50,330 nt of DNA from Spirulina subsalsa FACHB-351 (lineage in GTDB: Bacteria; Cyanobacteriota; Cyanobacteriia; Cyanobacteriales; Spirulinaceae), in NCBI RefSeq assembly GCF_026130165.1, contig NZ_JAIHOM010000024.1:1-50330 (forward strand), written 5' to 3'. The stretch's first letter is position 1. The number at the start of each line of letters is the position of its first letter. The position numbers and the translations under genes were made by a program. The notes below the pieces were generated by a model. That model saw only the letters and a program-made list of their open reading frames with translations. It ran no database searches and was not told the DNA's origin. Shown one piece after another: positions 15,926-24,890 of this stretch.

Positions 15926-16819
15926 ATGAAAGCCCTGCGTTGGATTTTAGGCTTATTTGTACTGGGGTATGGTTTAGGCTGTCAGGCAGCCTCTCCGCCC
16001 CCTCCCACAGCCCAAGAAAACCCCCACCATACCCCCATCCTGTTTGTTCATGGATTAGGGTTAAACGCTAGCACTTGGAATAATGCGATCGCCCACTTCC
16101 AAGCCCAAGGCTACCCCTCCAGCTACCTCCTCGCCCTCGATATCAAACCCAACGACGAAATTAATATTACAGCCGCCGAAAAATTTATTGCCCCCGCCAT
16201 AGAATCCCTCCTCCAACAGGCCGCCCAAACCGCCCGTCAAGCAGGCATCGATCCCCCCCAAAAAGTAGACATCATCGCCCACAGCATGGGCGCCGTCAGC
16301 ACACGCTGGTACATCGCCAAAATGCGCCCAGAACGAGTCAGGACATGGATCGCCGTCGCCGGAGCCAACTACGGCACAAACGCCCTCTGTCCCTACCCTG
16401 GCCCCGCTAACCAAGAAATGTGTCCCGCCTTCGCCACCTCCCAAAGCGACAGCTTCGTACAAATCGCCCTCAACGGCACCCCCAGCACCCCCACAGACCC
16501 CAGTCCTTACAGCATCGGCACAAACCCCCCCAACCTCCCCAGCACTCCCCCCGACAGAGAACGCTGTATAGCCTACTTCACCCTGCGCATTGATCCCGAT
16601 CGCTGGATTAAACCCGAAGACAGCGCCCAGCTACCTGGCTCCGGAATGCCCAACCTCCAACTCCCCAGTCATTTCCCCGCCCAAGAAACCTCCCCCGGCA
16701 ACTACCTATTCCAGAAACCTGTTGATCATGATCCCCTCCCCCAAGACCCCGATTTTCTCCAACTGGCCAGTTATCTCATTGAACAAGTAGACCAAAATCT
16801 TGATTCCCTCTGTCCCTAA
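15926..16819 (+). CDS. Secreted alpha/beta-hydrolase, lipase-like
   Basis: The 297-residue protein starts with a short signal-like segment (about residues 1-22) ending at a cysteine in GLGCQA; the lipobox is poor, so lipoprotein status is uncertain. The hydrolase begins at PILFVHGLGLNASTW (oxyanion-hole loop), and the nucleophile elbow is AHSMGA near residue 116. It resembles cyanobacterial esterase/lipase (EstA/triacylglycerol lipase) proteins. The ATG at 15926 follows a perfect AGGAGG at 15915-15920, which sits at the edge of the IS relic. It begins a co-directional run of envelope genes; its substrate is unknown. Confidence 0.78.
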   Translation: MKALRWILGLFVLGYGLGCQAASPPPPTAQENPHHTPILFVHGLGLNASTWNNAIAHFQAQGYPSSYLLALDIKPNDEINITAAEKFIAPAIESLLQQAAQTARQAGIDPPQKVDIIAHSMGAVSTRWYIAKMRPERVRTWIAVAGANYGTNALCPYPGPANQEMCPAFATSQSDSFVQIALNGTPSTPTDPSPYSIGTNPPNLPSTPPDRERCIAYFTLRIDPDRWIKPEDSAQLPGSGMPNLQLPSHFPAQETSPGNYLFQKPVDHDPLPQDPDFLQLASYLIEQVDQNLDSLCP

Positions 16820-16834
16820 ACCAACTTAGAACCA

Positions 16835-17488
16835 ATGGACTATCAAACTGTGCGCTTAAGCCCTGCCGCCCGTCCTCCAACCCCCGATCTCATCCAACTC
16901 CATCAAACCCTCCTACCCACCAGTCCCATCGTCCTCCTTGGCGAGGAATTTATGGGTCAATTTTACTATCGCCATTTGATTCGGGACGGATTAATCACCG
17001 GAGCCATTGCCTATGTAGACAACTACCCAGCCGGATTTATAGTCGTCACCGCCAATCCTAGCGCATTTATGAGTCAAGCCCTGCGTCGCCATTGGTTCTC
17101 CTTAGTCTGTACCCTGTTGCTCCCCCTGTTGACCAAACCCCAACGCATCCGGGCGTTGTGGGAAGCTTGGCAGATTATGCGCCATCGCAACCCCAAAAAA
17201 CAAGAACCCGGAGCAGGAGAAATTCTATCCTTAGGCGTTTTACCCCAATATTGTTCCCCCCAATTCGTCCGCCAGTCCAAACTAAAAATTGCTCAAGACT
17301 TGATGGGAATTGGGTTAGAACAATTAGAAAAACAAGGAATATCTGTCGTGCGAGCCATTGTCGATCAAGATAACACCCCAGCCAAGTTTTTTTATCACGG
17401 CTTAGGCTGGCATCTCCATCCAGAAATTATCTCCGGCTGGCGCGTTCCTACCGTTGAATTTAGCTGGCATTTTTCCTCAAAATTTTAA
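16835..17488 (+). CDS. GNAT-family N-acetyltransferase
   Basis: The 217-residue protein has a GNAT fold with the acetyl-CoA section GEILSLGVLPQY followed by a helix, then VVRAIVDQDNTPAKFFYHGLGW, the typical strand 5-helix 4 region where an Asn and Tyr contact the substrate. A hydrophobic insertion near residues 90-105 is unusual and may allow membrane contact. It lies 15 bases downstream of the lipase gene and 34 bases before a membrane glycosyltransferase, so it may acetylate a sugar or amine in the same pathway. Substrate not identifiable from sequence. Confidence 0.75.
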   Translation: MDYQTVRLSPAARPPTPDLIQLHQTLLPTSPIVLLGEEFMGQFYYRHLIRDGLITGAIAYVDNYPAGFIVVTANPSAFMSQALRRHWFSLVCTLLLPLLTKPQRIRALWEAWQIMRHRNPKKQEPGAGEILSLGVLPQYCSPQFVRQSKLKIAQDLMGIGLEQLEKQGISVVRAIVDQDNTPAKFFYHGLGWHLHPEIISGWRVPTVEFSWHFSSKF

Positions 17489-17522
17489 ATTTTATCCCAC
17501 TTACTTTTACCCCAAATGACTT

Positions 17523-19073
17523 ATGTTTTCCTCCCTCAAAATTCCCCACCCCAAAGATTCCCACAAGCTCCTAACCTTCAATAAGATTAATTACAATCTA
17601 TTGACAATAATCAGCTTGTATTTACTGATTACAATGCCCCTTACCTTTCATTTAAATATTTGGATTGATGAAAGTTTTTCCTTACACGCAACCGACAGCA
17701 ATTTAGCCACAGCCATTCATGAAGCTATTAGCTTTGGAGCTAGACCTCCCGCTTATTTTATCTTACTTTTCCTCTGGAGACAACTGCACTCATCCATTTT
17801 TTTCGCCCGCTTATTATCCATTCTCTTAGGCGTGATTGTTATTGCTTTAATCCCCCAACTCTCTAAACAATATTTACCCAAACTTAATCCTTATTGGCTC
17901 ACCCTATTAGCCGCCTTTAATCCTTATTTCATCTGGGCAGTCTTAGAAATTCGAGAATATCCCTTAATTCTCCTATGGTCTGCCCTGCTTTTGGTCACAT
18001 TTTTTAAAGGTTACTTAACCGATCATCAGCCGAGACTTAATCAGATTGTCTATGGATTTGTTGCTATTCTTTCCCTTTATACCTACTATTATCTTGCCTT
18101 CATTTTAGTCAGTCATGGCTTAATCTTATTGCTTCAAAGGAAATGGCGCAAAGTTCGAGCCTTCGCTCTATGTATGTTCATAAATGCTCTGTTATTTATC
18201 CCCTATCTTGCCATCCTTAAAAGTCAACTGTCCGTAGCAGAATCTCGTAAAAGTTCTCTAGAAATAACGTTTTCTTCATTGCTAGATTCTGTTAAATACT
18301 TAACTCGGATGGGTGTGAGTTTAGCCTTCAGAAAAGAAATTATTAGCCAAGATTACGCCAATCATTGGTTAAGTTATCTGATCATTGGTATTGGATTGAT
18401 AGCTATTTTAATCCTAAAACGCCACCTTTTAACTCCAATTAGCTGGAGCATTATTTTACTGAATCTGGGATTATTTGGGATTTTTATAGCCGTCATTAAC
18501 TTATTAGGAAAACATACCGTTCTCCCCCGTCATCTCATTTTATTATTCCTCCCTATCCTGTTGATGACTGGGCTATTGATTTATCTCATATCCCAAAGTG
18601 TAAAAACCAATCAGCGTCAATATTTAGCCTTGGCTTTAGTGAGCCTGATTTTAGTTTTAAACCTGACTTCAACTTACATTATTTATCAACCAATGGCTAA
18701 AGAAGGAGATCAAAAACGAGTGAGCCATTATTTAAAGCAAAATGCCCAACCTTCTGAGGAGATTTTTGTTTTTTCCAATTGCTACAACCTTGCACTGAGT
18801 TACTATGATCATGGCTCTAATAAACTCCATCCTCTACCTGCTGAACTAGACTTTTCTCGCCCTTCCCTAGAACAGCAAACCTTATCCCCAGAGGAAACCC
18901 AAAAATTATTAAATAACCTCAGTCAATATCAGAGTATTTGGTGGGTGAAAGCTGATTTTTGTGATCTCAACTTAACCTGCTCTCAAATTGACGATTTTCT
19001 CACCCAGAATTATGTTTTGAAGCAACAACAAGATTTTTATAAAGCAGACGTGAGTTTATTGGAGAAAAATTAA
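17523..19073 (+). CDS. Multi-pass membrane glycosyltransferase (GT39/GT83, ArnT/PMT-like)
   Basis: The 516-residue protein has about ten hydrophobic segments covering residues 25-395, then a soluble C-terminal domain. The first periplasmic loop carries WIDESFSLHATD, the acidic motif expected of the GT-C fold at the catalytic site. Such enzymes use polyprenyl-phosphate sugars and work at the outer face of the membrane. A downstream flippase-like protein gene (10 bases later) fits a lipid-linked sugar route. The acceptor (lipid, protein or polysaccharide) cannot be told from sequence. Confidence 0.82.
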   Translation: MFSSLKIPHPKDSHKLLTFNKINYNLLTIISLYLLITMPLTFHLNIWIDESFSLHATDSNLATAIHEAISFGARPPAYFILLFLWRQLHSSIFFARLLSILLGVIVIALIPQLSKQYLPKLNPYWLTLLAAFNPYFIWAVLEIREYPLILLWSALLLVTFFKGYLTDHQPRLNQIVYGFVAILSLYTYYYLAFILVSHGLILLLQRKWRKVRAFALCMFINALLFIPYLAILKSQLSVAESRKSSLEITFSSLLDSVKYLTRMGVSLAFRKEIISQDYANHWLSYLIIGIGLIAILILKRHLLTPISWSIILLNLGLFGIFIAVINLLGKHTVLPRHLILLFLPILLMTGLLIYLISQSVKTNQRQYLALALVSLILVLNLTSTYIIYQPMAKEGDQKRVSHYLKQNAQPSEEIFVFSNCYNLALSYYDHGSNKLHPLPAELDFSRPSLEQQTLSPEETQKLLNNLSQYQSIWWVKADFCDLNLTCSQIDDFLTQNYVLKQQQDFYKADVSLLEKN

Positions 19074-19083
19074 CCCACCATGA

Positions 19084-20118
19084 ATGACTATGCAACCGCC
19101 TAAAGTTAAAAAGCTCTCTCAATATTTATCGTGGTGTCTTGGTCTATTTTTCACGGTAGCCTTATTGTCTTGGGCATTACGAGATATTAATTTAATCCAA
19201 GTCATGAAAGCCTTTCAAAATGCTAAACCAACTTGGGTTATAATCGCCCTGATTACCTTTTTAAGTTCTTTTTCCTTGCGGGCTAAACGTTGGGGAACTC
19301 TCTTAGGAGCAAAACGAGATCCCGGTTCTTTTGAGATTCGTCAAACGGCGGTTTTTATGGGTTTTGCGGGGAATTGTGTTCTCCCTGCTCATGGAGGAGA
19401 AGTCTTAAGGGGATTAGTTCTAAAACGATTTGCTGGCATTCCTTTCCCCGTGGCGGTGGGGAGTATTTTCACCGAACGTTTATTAGATGTTGTGGTGGCG
19501 TTTATCCTCTTATTGCTCTCGTTATGGAGTATTTCTCAACAGGGGGTAGAGGGTTTAGAAAATATTCCAGTGGGATGGATTGCCCTGCCCCTAATTGGAC
19601 TTTGTACTGGCTTTTTTTTGGCGGCTTGGTGTCCCCATTGGATTATAAAAATACTGCAACAGATGCTAAGGGTTTTACCCGGTGCGAGTTGGAAAAATAC
19701 CCTATTAACGATTGTCAAATCCATTTTAGAAGGGTTAGAAGCCCTCCGTTACCCCCGACGAATGTTTATCGCCCTGTTAGAAACCTTTGGGGTGTGGGGA
19801 TTGACGGGAATCACCTACTGGGGATTAATGCAGGCTTTTGAAATCCGTCAACCTATTGCGGGAGCGTTTTTTGTGCAAGGATTGGTCGCATTGGCGATCG
19901 CACTTCCCTCCTCCCCCGGTTATCTCGGCCCCTTTGAAGCCGCCATCCGCTTTGGTTTAGAACGTTATGCTGTCCCCCCCGATACTATCATTGCTTTTGC
20001 CCTACTCCTACGCGCTTTAATGTATCTCAGCTTAATGACCGTCGCCCTCATTTTAGCCCTCCGTCTAGGCATCTCGTGGCGCGATTTTTCCCCCGCTTCT
20101 CTCAAAAGTAAACAGTAA
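19084..20118 (+). CDS. Flippase-like integral membrane protein (UPF0104/YbhN, LPG-synthase TM-type domain)
   Basis: The 344-residue protein has eight or nine predicted membrane helices throughout and the family signature around residues 78-115 (FMGFAGNCVLPAHGGEVLRG), plus PSSPGYLGPFEAAIRFGL near residue 280. This domain occurs in lysyl-phosphatidylglycerol synthases and in AglD-type proteins, where it is thought to move or present lipids. The catalytic C-terminal aminoacyl-transfer domain of MprF is absent. Neighbouring GT39-like and polysaccharide deacetylase genes suggest a role in moving or modifying lipid-linked sugar. The start could also be the ATG two codons later. Confidence 0.83.
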   Translation: MTMQPPKVKKLSQYLSWCLGLFFTVALLSWALRDINLIQVMKAFQNAKPTWVIIALITFLSSFSLRAKRWGTLLGAKRDPGSFEIRQTAVFMGFAGNCVLPAHGGEVLRGLVLKRFAGIPFPVAVGSIFTERLLDVVVAFILLLLSLWSISQQGVEGLENIPVGWIALPLIGLCTGFFLAAWCPHWIIKILQQMLRVLPGASWKNTLLTIVKSILEGLEALRYPRRMFIALLETFGVWGLTGITYWGLMQAFEIRQPIAGAFFVQGLVALAIALPSSPGYLGPFEAAIRFGLERYAVPPDTIIAFALLLRALMYLSLMTVALILALRLGISWRDFSPASLKSKQ

Positions 20119-20186
20119 AATATGAGAATTAATAATTAATAATCATTAATTGTTTTCTATTCCCCATTACCTATTCCCTAAATCCC

Positions 20187-21161
20187 ATGAACAAGAAAAA
20201 ACCCCTAGCCAGTTTATCCCTTGATCTCGATAACAAATGGTCCTATATGAAGACCCACGGAGACGCAGGATGGGAATCCTTTCCTTCCTACCTTGATGTT
20301 GTCGTGCCTCGGTTTTTAGACTTTCTCGAAAACCGCCATTTAACCATCACCGTGTTTATTGTGGGTCAAGATGCGGCCTTAGAAAAGAATCACGCCGCCC
20401 TCAAACAGATTGCCCAAGCGGGTCATGAAGTGGGGAATCATTCCTTTAATCATGAACCTTGGCTGCACCTCTATTCCGAGGCGGAGATTGAAACCGAAAT
20501 CGAAAAAGCCGAAAATGCGATCGCCCAGGCCACCGGAAAAACCCCCATCGGCTTTCGAGGCCCCGGTTTTAGCTGTTCCCCCACCGTCCTCAAAATCCTC
20601 CAACGTCGGGGCTACCTCTACGATGCCTCCACCTTCCCCACCTTCCTGGGCCCCCTCGCCCGCGCCTACTATTTTATGACCAGTAACCTGAGTCAAGAAG
20701 ACCTCGACCAACGCAAAGCCCTTTTCGGCAAATTTGAGGAAGGATTCCGCCCCCTCAATCCCTACCAGTGGCGCTTAGAAGAAACCCGACTGATGGAAAT
20801 TCCCGTCACCACCATGCCCTTATTTAAAATCCCCATCCACTTCAGTTATTTACTGTACCTCAGCGTCTTCTCCCCCCCCCTAGCCCAACTCTACTTTAAT
20901 CTCGCCCTCACCCTCTGCCGTCTCACCAAAACCCAGCCCTCCCTCCTACTCCACCCCCTCGACTTCCTCGGCGCCGAAGATGCCCCGGAACTCGCTTTTT
21001 TCCCCGCCATGAACCTCCCCAGTTACAAGAAACTCGCCTACTTGAGCCATTTTGTCGGGGCGCTAGGCGATCGCTTTACCATCGTTCCCCTGCACCAACA
21101 AGCCCAAACCCTTGCCCAAAGGAACATGAAAGCCTTAAAACCCCGCTTTGCCCTCAGCTAG
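20187..21161 (+). CDS. Polysaccharide deacetylase family protein (NodB/CE4 homology)
   Basis: The 324-residue protein shows CE4 motifs: LSLDLDNKWS with the metal-binding and catalytic Asp pair near the N-terminus, GNHSFNHE supplying the two metal histidines (about residues 85-92), and GFRGPGFSCS for the third motif. No signal peptide is visible, so it probably acts in the cytoplasm on a lipid-linked or nucleotide sugar, as PssD/AgmatineN-type members do. The C-terminal half contains a LLHPLDFLG motif with the late conserved histidine. It ends the co-directional run that starts at 15926, and apcA follows after a 292-base gap. Confidence 0.85.
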   Translation: MNKKKPLASLSLDLDNKWSYMKTHGDAGWESFPSYLDVVVPRFLDFLENRHLTITVFIVGQDAALEKNHAALKQIAQAGHEVGNHSFNHEPWLHLYSEAEIETEIEKAENAIAQATGKTPIGFRGPGFSCSPTVLKILQRRGYLYDASTFPTFLGPLARAYYFMTSNLSQEDLDQRKALFGKFEEGFRPLNPYQWRLEETRLMEIPVTTMPLFKIPIHFSYLLYLSVFSPPLAQLYFNLALTLCRLTKTQPSLLLHPLDFLGAEDAPELAFFPAMNLPSYKKLAYLSHFVGALGDRFTIVPLHQQAQTLAQRNMKALKPRFALS

Positions 21162-21179
21162 GACTCGCTGAACCTCATT

Positions 21180-21199
21180 TTTGCTTTACAAAAAGCAAA
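21180..21199 (+). terminator. Weak hairpin after the deacetylase gene
   Basis: TTTGCTTT at 21180-21187 pairs with AAAGCAAA at 21192-21199, followed by a T-rich stretch. The stem is AT-rich, so it would be a weak terminator separating the glycan run from the apc operon. Confidence 0.3.
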
Positions 21200-21286
21200 T
21201 AACTTTTCTTGACATTTAATTCCCTTTGTGCAGGCTTTCCCTTATGACCAAAAGATCCCCCATCCTTGGCAAAAAATGAGGAAAAC

Positions 21287-21304
21287 ATTACAAAATATTA
21301 CGAA
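21287..21304 (+). promoter_or_regulatory. HLR1-like direct repeat (possible RpaB site) upstream of apcA
   Basis: Two direct repeats, ATTACAAA (21287-21294) and ATTACGAA (21297-21304), are separated by two bases. This resembles the HLR1 motif, two TTACA(A/T)(A/T) units two bases apart, bound by the light-stress regulator RpaB. The match has mismatches at the first base of both units and one in the second core. A TTGACA at 21209-21214 lies upstream but has no clear -10 at normal spacing. Confidence 0.3.
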
Positions 21305-21453
21305 CTCACAACGAAGGTGAACACAATGCCGCAAAATAATTCGGGAAGGTTGCTGACTCTAACCTAATGTGTAGCAGCATCTGCAACCCCGTTAAGAAAA
21401 ACCAGTTAAATCTCAATCTGGTCTAATTTTTTTAAACTGGAGGAATCCATAGA

Positions 21454-21939
21454 ATGAGTATTGTCACGAAATCCATCGTGAATGCCGATGCAGAGGCTCG
21501 TTACCTCAGCCCTGGTGAGTTAGATCGAATCAAAGCATTTGTAACCAGTGGCGCAAGCCGCCTGCGCATTGCTCAAACTCTAACCGAGTCCCGCGAGCGC
21601 ATCGTAAAAGAAGCTGGCGACAAATTATTCCAACAACGTCCCGACGTGGTTTCCCCCGGTGGAAACGCTTACGGCGAAGAAATGACCGCCACCTGTCTGC
21701 GTGATATGGACTACTACCTGCGTCTAATCACCTATGGTGTAGTTGCTGGTGATGTCACCCCTATCGAAGAAATCGGTTTAGTGGGTGTGCGCGAAATGTA
21801 CAAGTCCTTGGGAACTCCTATTGAGGCTGTTGCTCTGAGCGTCACCAAAATGAAAGAAGTAGCGACTAGCTTAATGTCTGCTGACGATGCAGCCGAAGCT
21901 GGCACCTACTTTGACTATGTTGTTGGTGCAATGCAGTAA
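21454..21939 (+). CDS. apcA: Allophycocyanin alpha subunit
   Basis: This 161-residue phycobiliprotein forms the phycobilisome core with ApcB and passes energy to photosystem II. The phycocyanobilin-binding cysteine is in [12 protein letters not shown] (Cys near residue 81). The N-terminal [20 protein letters not shown] and the C-terminal [11 protein letters not shown] are characteristic. Length is exactly that of the family. A strong GGAGG precedes the ATG. It is the first gene of apcA-apcB-apcC; the core-membrane linker gene apcE, often found just upstream, is not present here. Confidence 0.98.
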   Translation: MSIVTKSIVNADAEARYLSPGELDRIKAFVTSGASRLRIAQTLTESRERIVKEAGDKLFQQRPDVVSPGGNAYGEEMTATCLRDMDYYLRLITYGVVAGDVTPIEEIGLVGVREMYKSLGTPIEAVALSVTKMKEVATSLMSADDAAEAGTYFDYVVGAMQ

Positions 21940-22059
21940 GGGAATCTCCCCACTGTTCAACACAACACAACCCCATGATCTGATCGCAAGGGTAGCGCAA
22001 CCATAAGAACGCCTCCCTGTGAACAATTCTAAGAAATAGGTGAGATAAGGAAATAAACA

Positions 22060-22545
22060 ATGCAAGACGCAATTACCGCCGTTATCAACTCTGCTGACGT
22101 TCAAGGGAAGTACCTTGACGCTGCTGCTATGGAGAAGCTAAAAGGCTACTTCGCCACCGGACAACTCCGCGTGCGTGCTGCTAGCGTAATCAGCGCCAAC
22201 TCTGCTGGTATCGTTAAAGAAGCCGTAGCTAAATCCCTGCTGTACTCCGACATCACCCGCCCCGGTGGGAATATGTACACCACCCGTCGCTATGCTGCTT
22301 GTATCCGCGACTTAGACTACTACCTGCGCTATGCCACCTACGCGATGTTAGCTGGCGATCCTTCCATCTTAGATGAGCGCGTTCTCAACGGTTTAAAAGA
22401 AACCTACAATTCTTTAGGCGTTCCCATCGGTGCCACCGTTCAAGCCATCCAAGCGATGAAAGAAGTCACCGCTAGCTTAGTCGGTCCCGACGCTGGTAAA
22501 GAAATGGGTGTGTACTTCGACTACATTTCCTCTGGTTTAAGCTAA
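22060..22545 (+). CDS. apcB: Allophycocyanin beta subunit
   Basis: This 161-residue partner of ApcA begins [20 protein letters not shown] and carries the chromophore cysteine in [19 protein letters not shown]. An asparagine near residue 71 (PGGNMY), the site of gamma-N-methylation in beta subunits, is present. It lies 120 bases after apcA on the same strand, with a purine-rich ribosome site (AAGGAAA). Codon choice is strongly optimised, as expected for an abundant antenna protein. Confidence 0.98.
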   Translation: MQDAITAVINSADVQGKYLDAAAMEKLKGYFATGQLRVRAASVISANSAGIVKEAVAKSLLYSDITRPGGNMYTTRRYAACIRDLDYYLRYATYAMLAGDPSILDERVLNGLKETYNSLGVPIGATVQAIQAMKEVTASLVGPDAGKEMGVYFDYISSGLS

Positions 22546-22761
22546 GGTCTTAGACTGGTCAGCACCAGACTCCGAATCAAGAAAGCAGTTCGGGTAGTCG
22601 GCGAGCGAGTGCTAGTAAGTTAAAGGCTTGTCTATCTGGCTCAAGATAAGTTTTGACCGTCTAGTATTGGTTCGTTAACTCCCGAACTTTGCCATAGGTA
22701 GGGAAATGTTGAATCCTTTTCCTTTAGAGTCGTCGATTGAAACAAGAGGATAATTCTAACC

Positions 22762-22965
22762 ATGAGAATGTTTAAAGTCACGGCTTGCGTACCGAGTCAA
22801 ACTCGTATTCGCACACAGCGTGAATTACAAAATACTTATTTCACCAAGCTGGTTCCCTACGATAACTGGTTCCGCGAACAACAGCGCATCATGAAAATGG
22901 GGGGCAAAATCGTTAAGGTACAACTGGCCACAGGGAAACCCGGAACGAATGCCGGATTGTCCTAG
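22762..22965 (+). CDS. apcC: Allophycocyanin small core linker (Lc 7.8)
   Basis: The 67-residue CpcD-family linker caps phycobilisome core trimers. It starts MRMFKVTACVPSQTRIRTQR and is basic, as known for this linker. It follows apcB after a 216-base spacer that holds no gene and may contain a processing or attenuation element lowering linker output relative to ApcA and ApcB. A GAGGAT precedes the start, and a terminator follows at 22996. Confidence 0.97.
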   Translation: MRMFKVTACVPSQTRIRTQRELQNTYFTKLVPYDNWFREQQRIMKMGGKIVKVQLATGKPGTNAGLS

Positions 22966-22995
22966 GTTAGAGGGCTTGACTTGAGCTTTTTGGGG

Positions 22996-23020
22996 GAGGT
23001 CTTTTCGGGCCTCTCTTTTT
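22996..23020 (+). terminator. Rho-independent-like terminator of the apc operon
   Basis: GAGGTC (22996-23001) pairs with GGCCTC (23008-23013) through one G-T wobble, around a short loop, and is followed by TCTTTTT. It lies 31 bases after the apcC stop codon. Confidence 0.65.
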
Positions 23021-23060
23021 GCTTTAAGGTTCGGGGGAGGAGCAACCACTCTCAACCCAA

Positions 23061-23096
23061 CCTTGACAAGTTAAGCCTTTTCTCCTCTTGTCAAGG
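23061..23096. repeat. Perfect 10-bp inverted repeat between apcC and the next gene
   Basis: CCTTGACAAG (23061-23070) and CTTGTCAAGG (23087-23096) are perfect complements around a 16-base loop. A diverged copy of the CTTAACTTGTCA part recurs near 23193-23207. It may be a second terminator for both convergent genes or a regulator site; the arms contain a TTGACA that could serve as a -35. Confidence 0.6.
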
Positions 23097-23228
23097 TCAG
23101 GGAATAGGGAAAATGCGGTAGTGAACTACCCCATAAATAGTGTTTTCCAATTTATCAAACGCTATATCTGGGACTTGACACAAGGCACACAAGCTTAACT
23201 TGTCAGCCTTGGGGTTGGGGGGAGAGCT

Positions 23229-23549
23229 TCAATTGGTGGTTTCCGGTAGATCCCCCTCAGTGTCCCTAGAACTAGACCAGGCCGCACTGCCTAAAAGAGC
23301 TTGCAATTTAAGGCGCTCAATATAAGGCCATCCTCCCACCTCCTCAATATCTCGGAGAATATTATCTAGGGCTTGACGAGTATCCGGTAAAGAGGTCAGA
23401 AACAAGTCCTCGCGGATTTGACGGTGAACTTGTTCGAGATGTCGTAGTAGGGAAAGGAGTGCCATACTATCCCCGTCCAGACTTTGAGCTAAAGCAAAGA
23501 TATCCCGACCCAGTGTTTCTAGCTGTGTTTCGAGTTGCTGTGAATCCAA
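23229..23549 (-). CDS. Hypothetical protein of cyanobacterial type (106 aa)
   Basis: I do not recognise a named domain. The sequence is soluble and helical, with LEQVHRQIREDLF and YIERLKLQALLG as its most conserved-looking segments, and ends in a polar tail. The TTG at 23549 is chosen as start because a GGGGAG lies seven bases upstream of it; the frame also stays open to an ATG at 23627, which would add 26 residues of unconvincing sequence. It is convergent with the apc operon and divergent from psbO. Confidence 0.6.
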   Translation of the reverse strand: MDSQQLETQLETLGRDIFALAQSLDGDSMALLSLLRHLEQVHRQIREDLFLTSLPDTRQALDNILRDIEEVGGWPYIERLKLQALLGSAAWSSSRDTEGDLPETTN

Positions 23550-23965
23550 TGTGTTCTCCCCACTGATGTTTAAAGCTAAGGGACATTTTACAAGGATTGC
23601 CCCCATTGCAGGATCGATGTTGAACAACCGGATCTAAATAGCTACATCCGTGATGATAATATGATGTTGGACTTGAACCTTTTCTCTCAAAGTCTGAGGG
23701 AAAGTCTCTGCGCATCATCTTCAATTGGTGCGAAGGGGATGTCAACAGAGCTTAATACAAGCTTTTAGAACACAACCCAAAACTTGGCTCTGTCTAGTGG
23801 TGATTCCTACGGAAGGCTAACGCCAACGCAGGATTAACGCGGAAAACAGAATATTCTCCAAGGAAATCCATTTGATCTTAGATGGAATCCTTCTCGCGCA
23901 GAATCAATAGCCAAGCCTTTAAAGATTAAATCGAAATCAGAGATTGACAATAACAGAGGTTGACT
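23550..23965. other. Intergenic region upstream of psbO
   Basis: About 340-415 bases, depending on the start of the minus-strand gene, separate it from psbO. The region must contain the psbO promoter. A TTGACA at 23944-23949 lies too close to the start codon to be its -35. I see no RNA gene, repeat or other reading frame here. Confidence 0.4.
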
Positions 23966-24799
23966 ATGAGGCATTATCGTGCAGTTATTATGGCGTTCCT
24001 AGTGCTATGTCTAGGGGTGCTAACCGCTTGTAGTGATGGTGCAGTAAGTGCTGCCAATCGCAACCAATTGACCTATGATCAAATTTTGAATACGGGTTTA
24101 GCTAATCTATGTCCTGAACTCGAAGAAACCGCCCGTGGCACTATTCCCATTGCTGGGGGTCAGGTTTATGAAGTGACCGACTTGTGCTTAGAACCCAGAG
24201 AGTATTTCGTGAAAGAAGAACCCTCCAACAAGCGCAAAGAAGCAGAATTTGTGCAGGGAAAAGTTCTCACTCGTTATACATCGAGTATTGAACAAGTTTA
24301 CGGCAACGTTAAATCGGGCAGTAATGGCGTACTGACCTTTACCGAAGAGGGCGGACTCGACTTCCAAGCCATTACCGTTTTATTACCGGGGGGCGAGCAA
24401 GTTCCTTTCCTGTTTACCATTAAGCAATTAGTGGCCAGCACCGAACCCGGTTTTGATTCGATCAACACCTCCACGGACTTTAAAGGGGAATTTAACGTCC
24501 CCTCCTATCGGGGCGCAGTGTTCTTAGATCCCAAAGGTCGTGGGGTAGCTAGTGGTTATGATAACGCCGTGGCTCTTCCCTCTGCCGCAGACGTAGATGA
24601 TTTGGAACGGGCGAATACCAAACGAGTAGTTACTGGAAAAGGTGAAATCTCCTTACAAGTGACTAAAGTTGACGGTAGCACAGGAGAAATTGCGGGTAAC
24701 TTCGTGAGCGTTCAACCTTCTGCAACAGACTTGGGTGCAGAAGATCCCGAAGAAGTGAAAATTCGTGGAATCTTCTACGCTCGCGTTTCTGCGCAATAA
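23966..24799 (+). CDS. psbO: Photosystem II manganese-stabilising polypeptide PsbO
   Basis: The 277-residue protein is the 33-kDa extrinsic lumenal subunit that stabilises the Mn4CaO5 cluster. A signal peptide covers about residues 1-27 and ends near LTACSDGAVSA. The mature part starts with LTYDQILNTGLANLCPELEE, and the disulphide pair is the Cys here plus the one in VTDLCLEPREYFVK. GFDSINTSTDFKGEFNVPSYRG and the C-terminal IRGIFYARV match the beta-barrel family. The ATG at 23966 is preferred because GAGG lies six bases upstream; a TTG two codons earlier is also in frame. A strong terminator follows. Confidence 0.98.
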   Translation: MRHYRAVIMAFLVLCLGVLTACSDGAVSAANRNQLTYDQILNTGLANLCPELEETARGTIPIAGGQVYEVTDLCLEPREYFVKEEPSNKRKEAEFVQGKVLTRYTSSIEQVYGNVKSGSNGVLTFTEEGGLDFQAITVLLPGGEQVPFLFTIKQLVASTEPGFDSINTSTDFKGEFNVPSYRGAVFLDPKGRGVASGYDNAVALPSAADVDDLERANTKRVVTGKGEISLQVTKVDGSTGEIAGNFVSVQPSATDLGAEDPEEVKIRGIFYARVSAQ

Positions 24800-24847
24800 T
24801 TGGCAACAAGCGGTTTATTTTCTCAAGATCCCAGTTGGGAGATTTGC

Positions 24848-24890
24848 AAAACAGTGATTAGCTGTCACCATCAGCTAATCACTGTTTTTT
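24848..24890 (+). terminator. Strong rho-independent terminator of psbO
   Basis: A perfect 17-bp stem, AAAACAGTGATTAGCTG (24848-24864) with CAGCTAATCACTGTTTT (24872-24888), surrounds a 7-base loop and runs into a T-tract. It lies about 50 bases after the psbO stop. The run of A before the stem means it could also work from the other strand. Confidence 0.85.

Noticed and set aside
23119-23132. NtcA-type site GTA...TAC near GTAGTGAACTAC
   Set aside because: The central gap is six bases rather than the eight required by NtcA.
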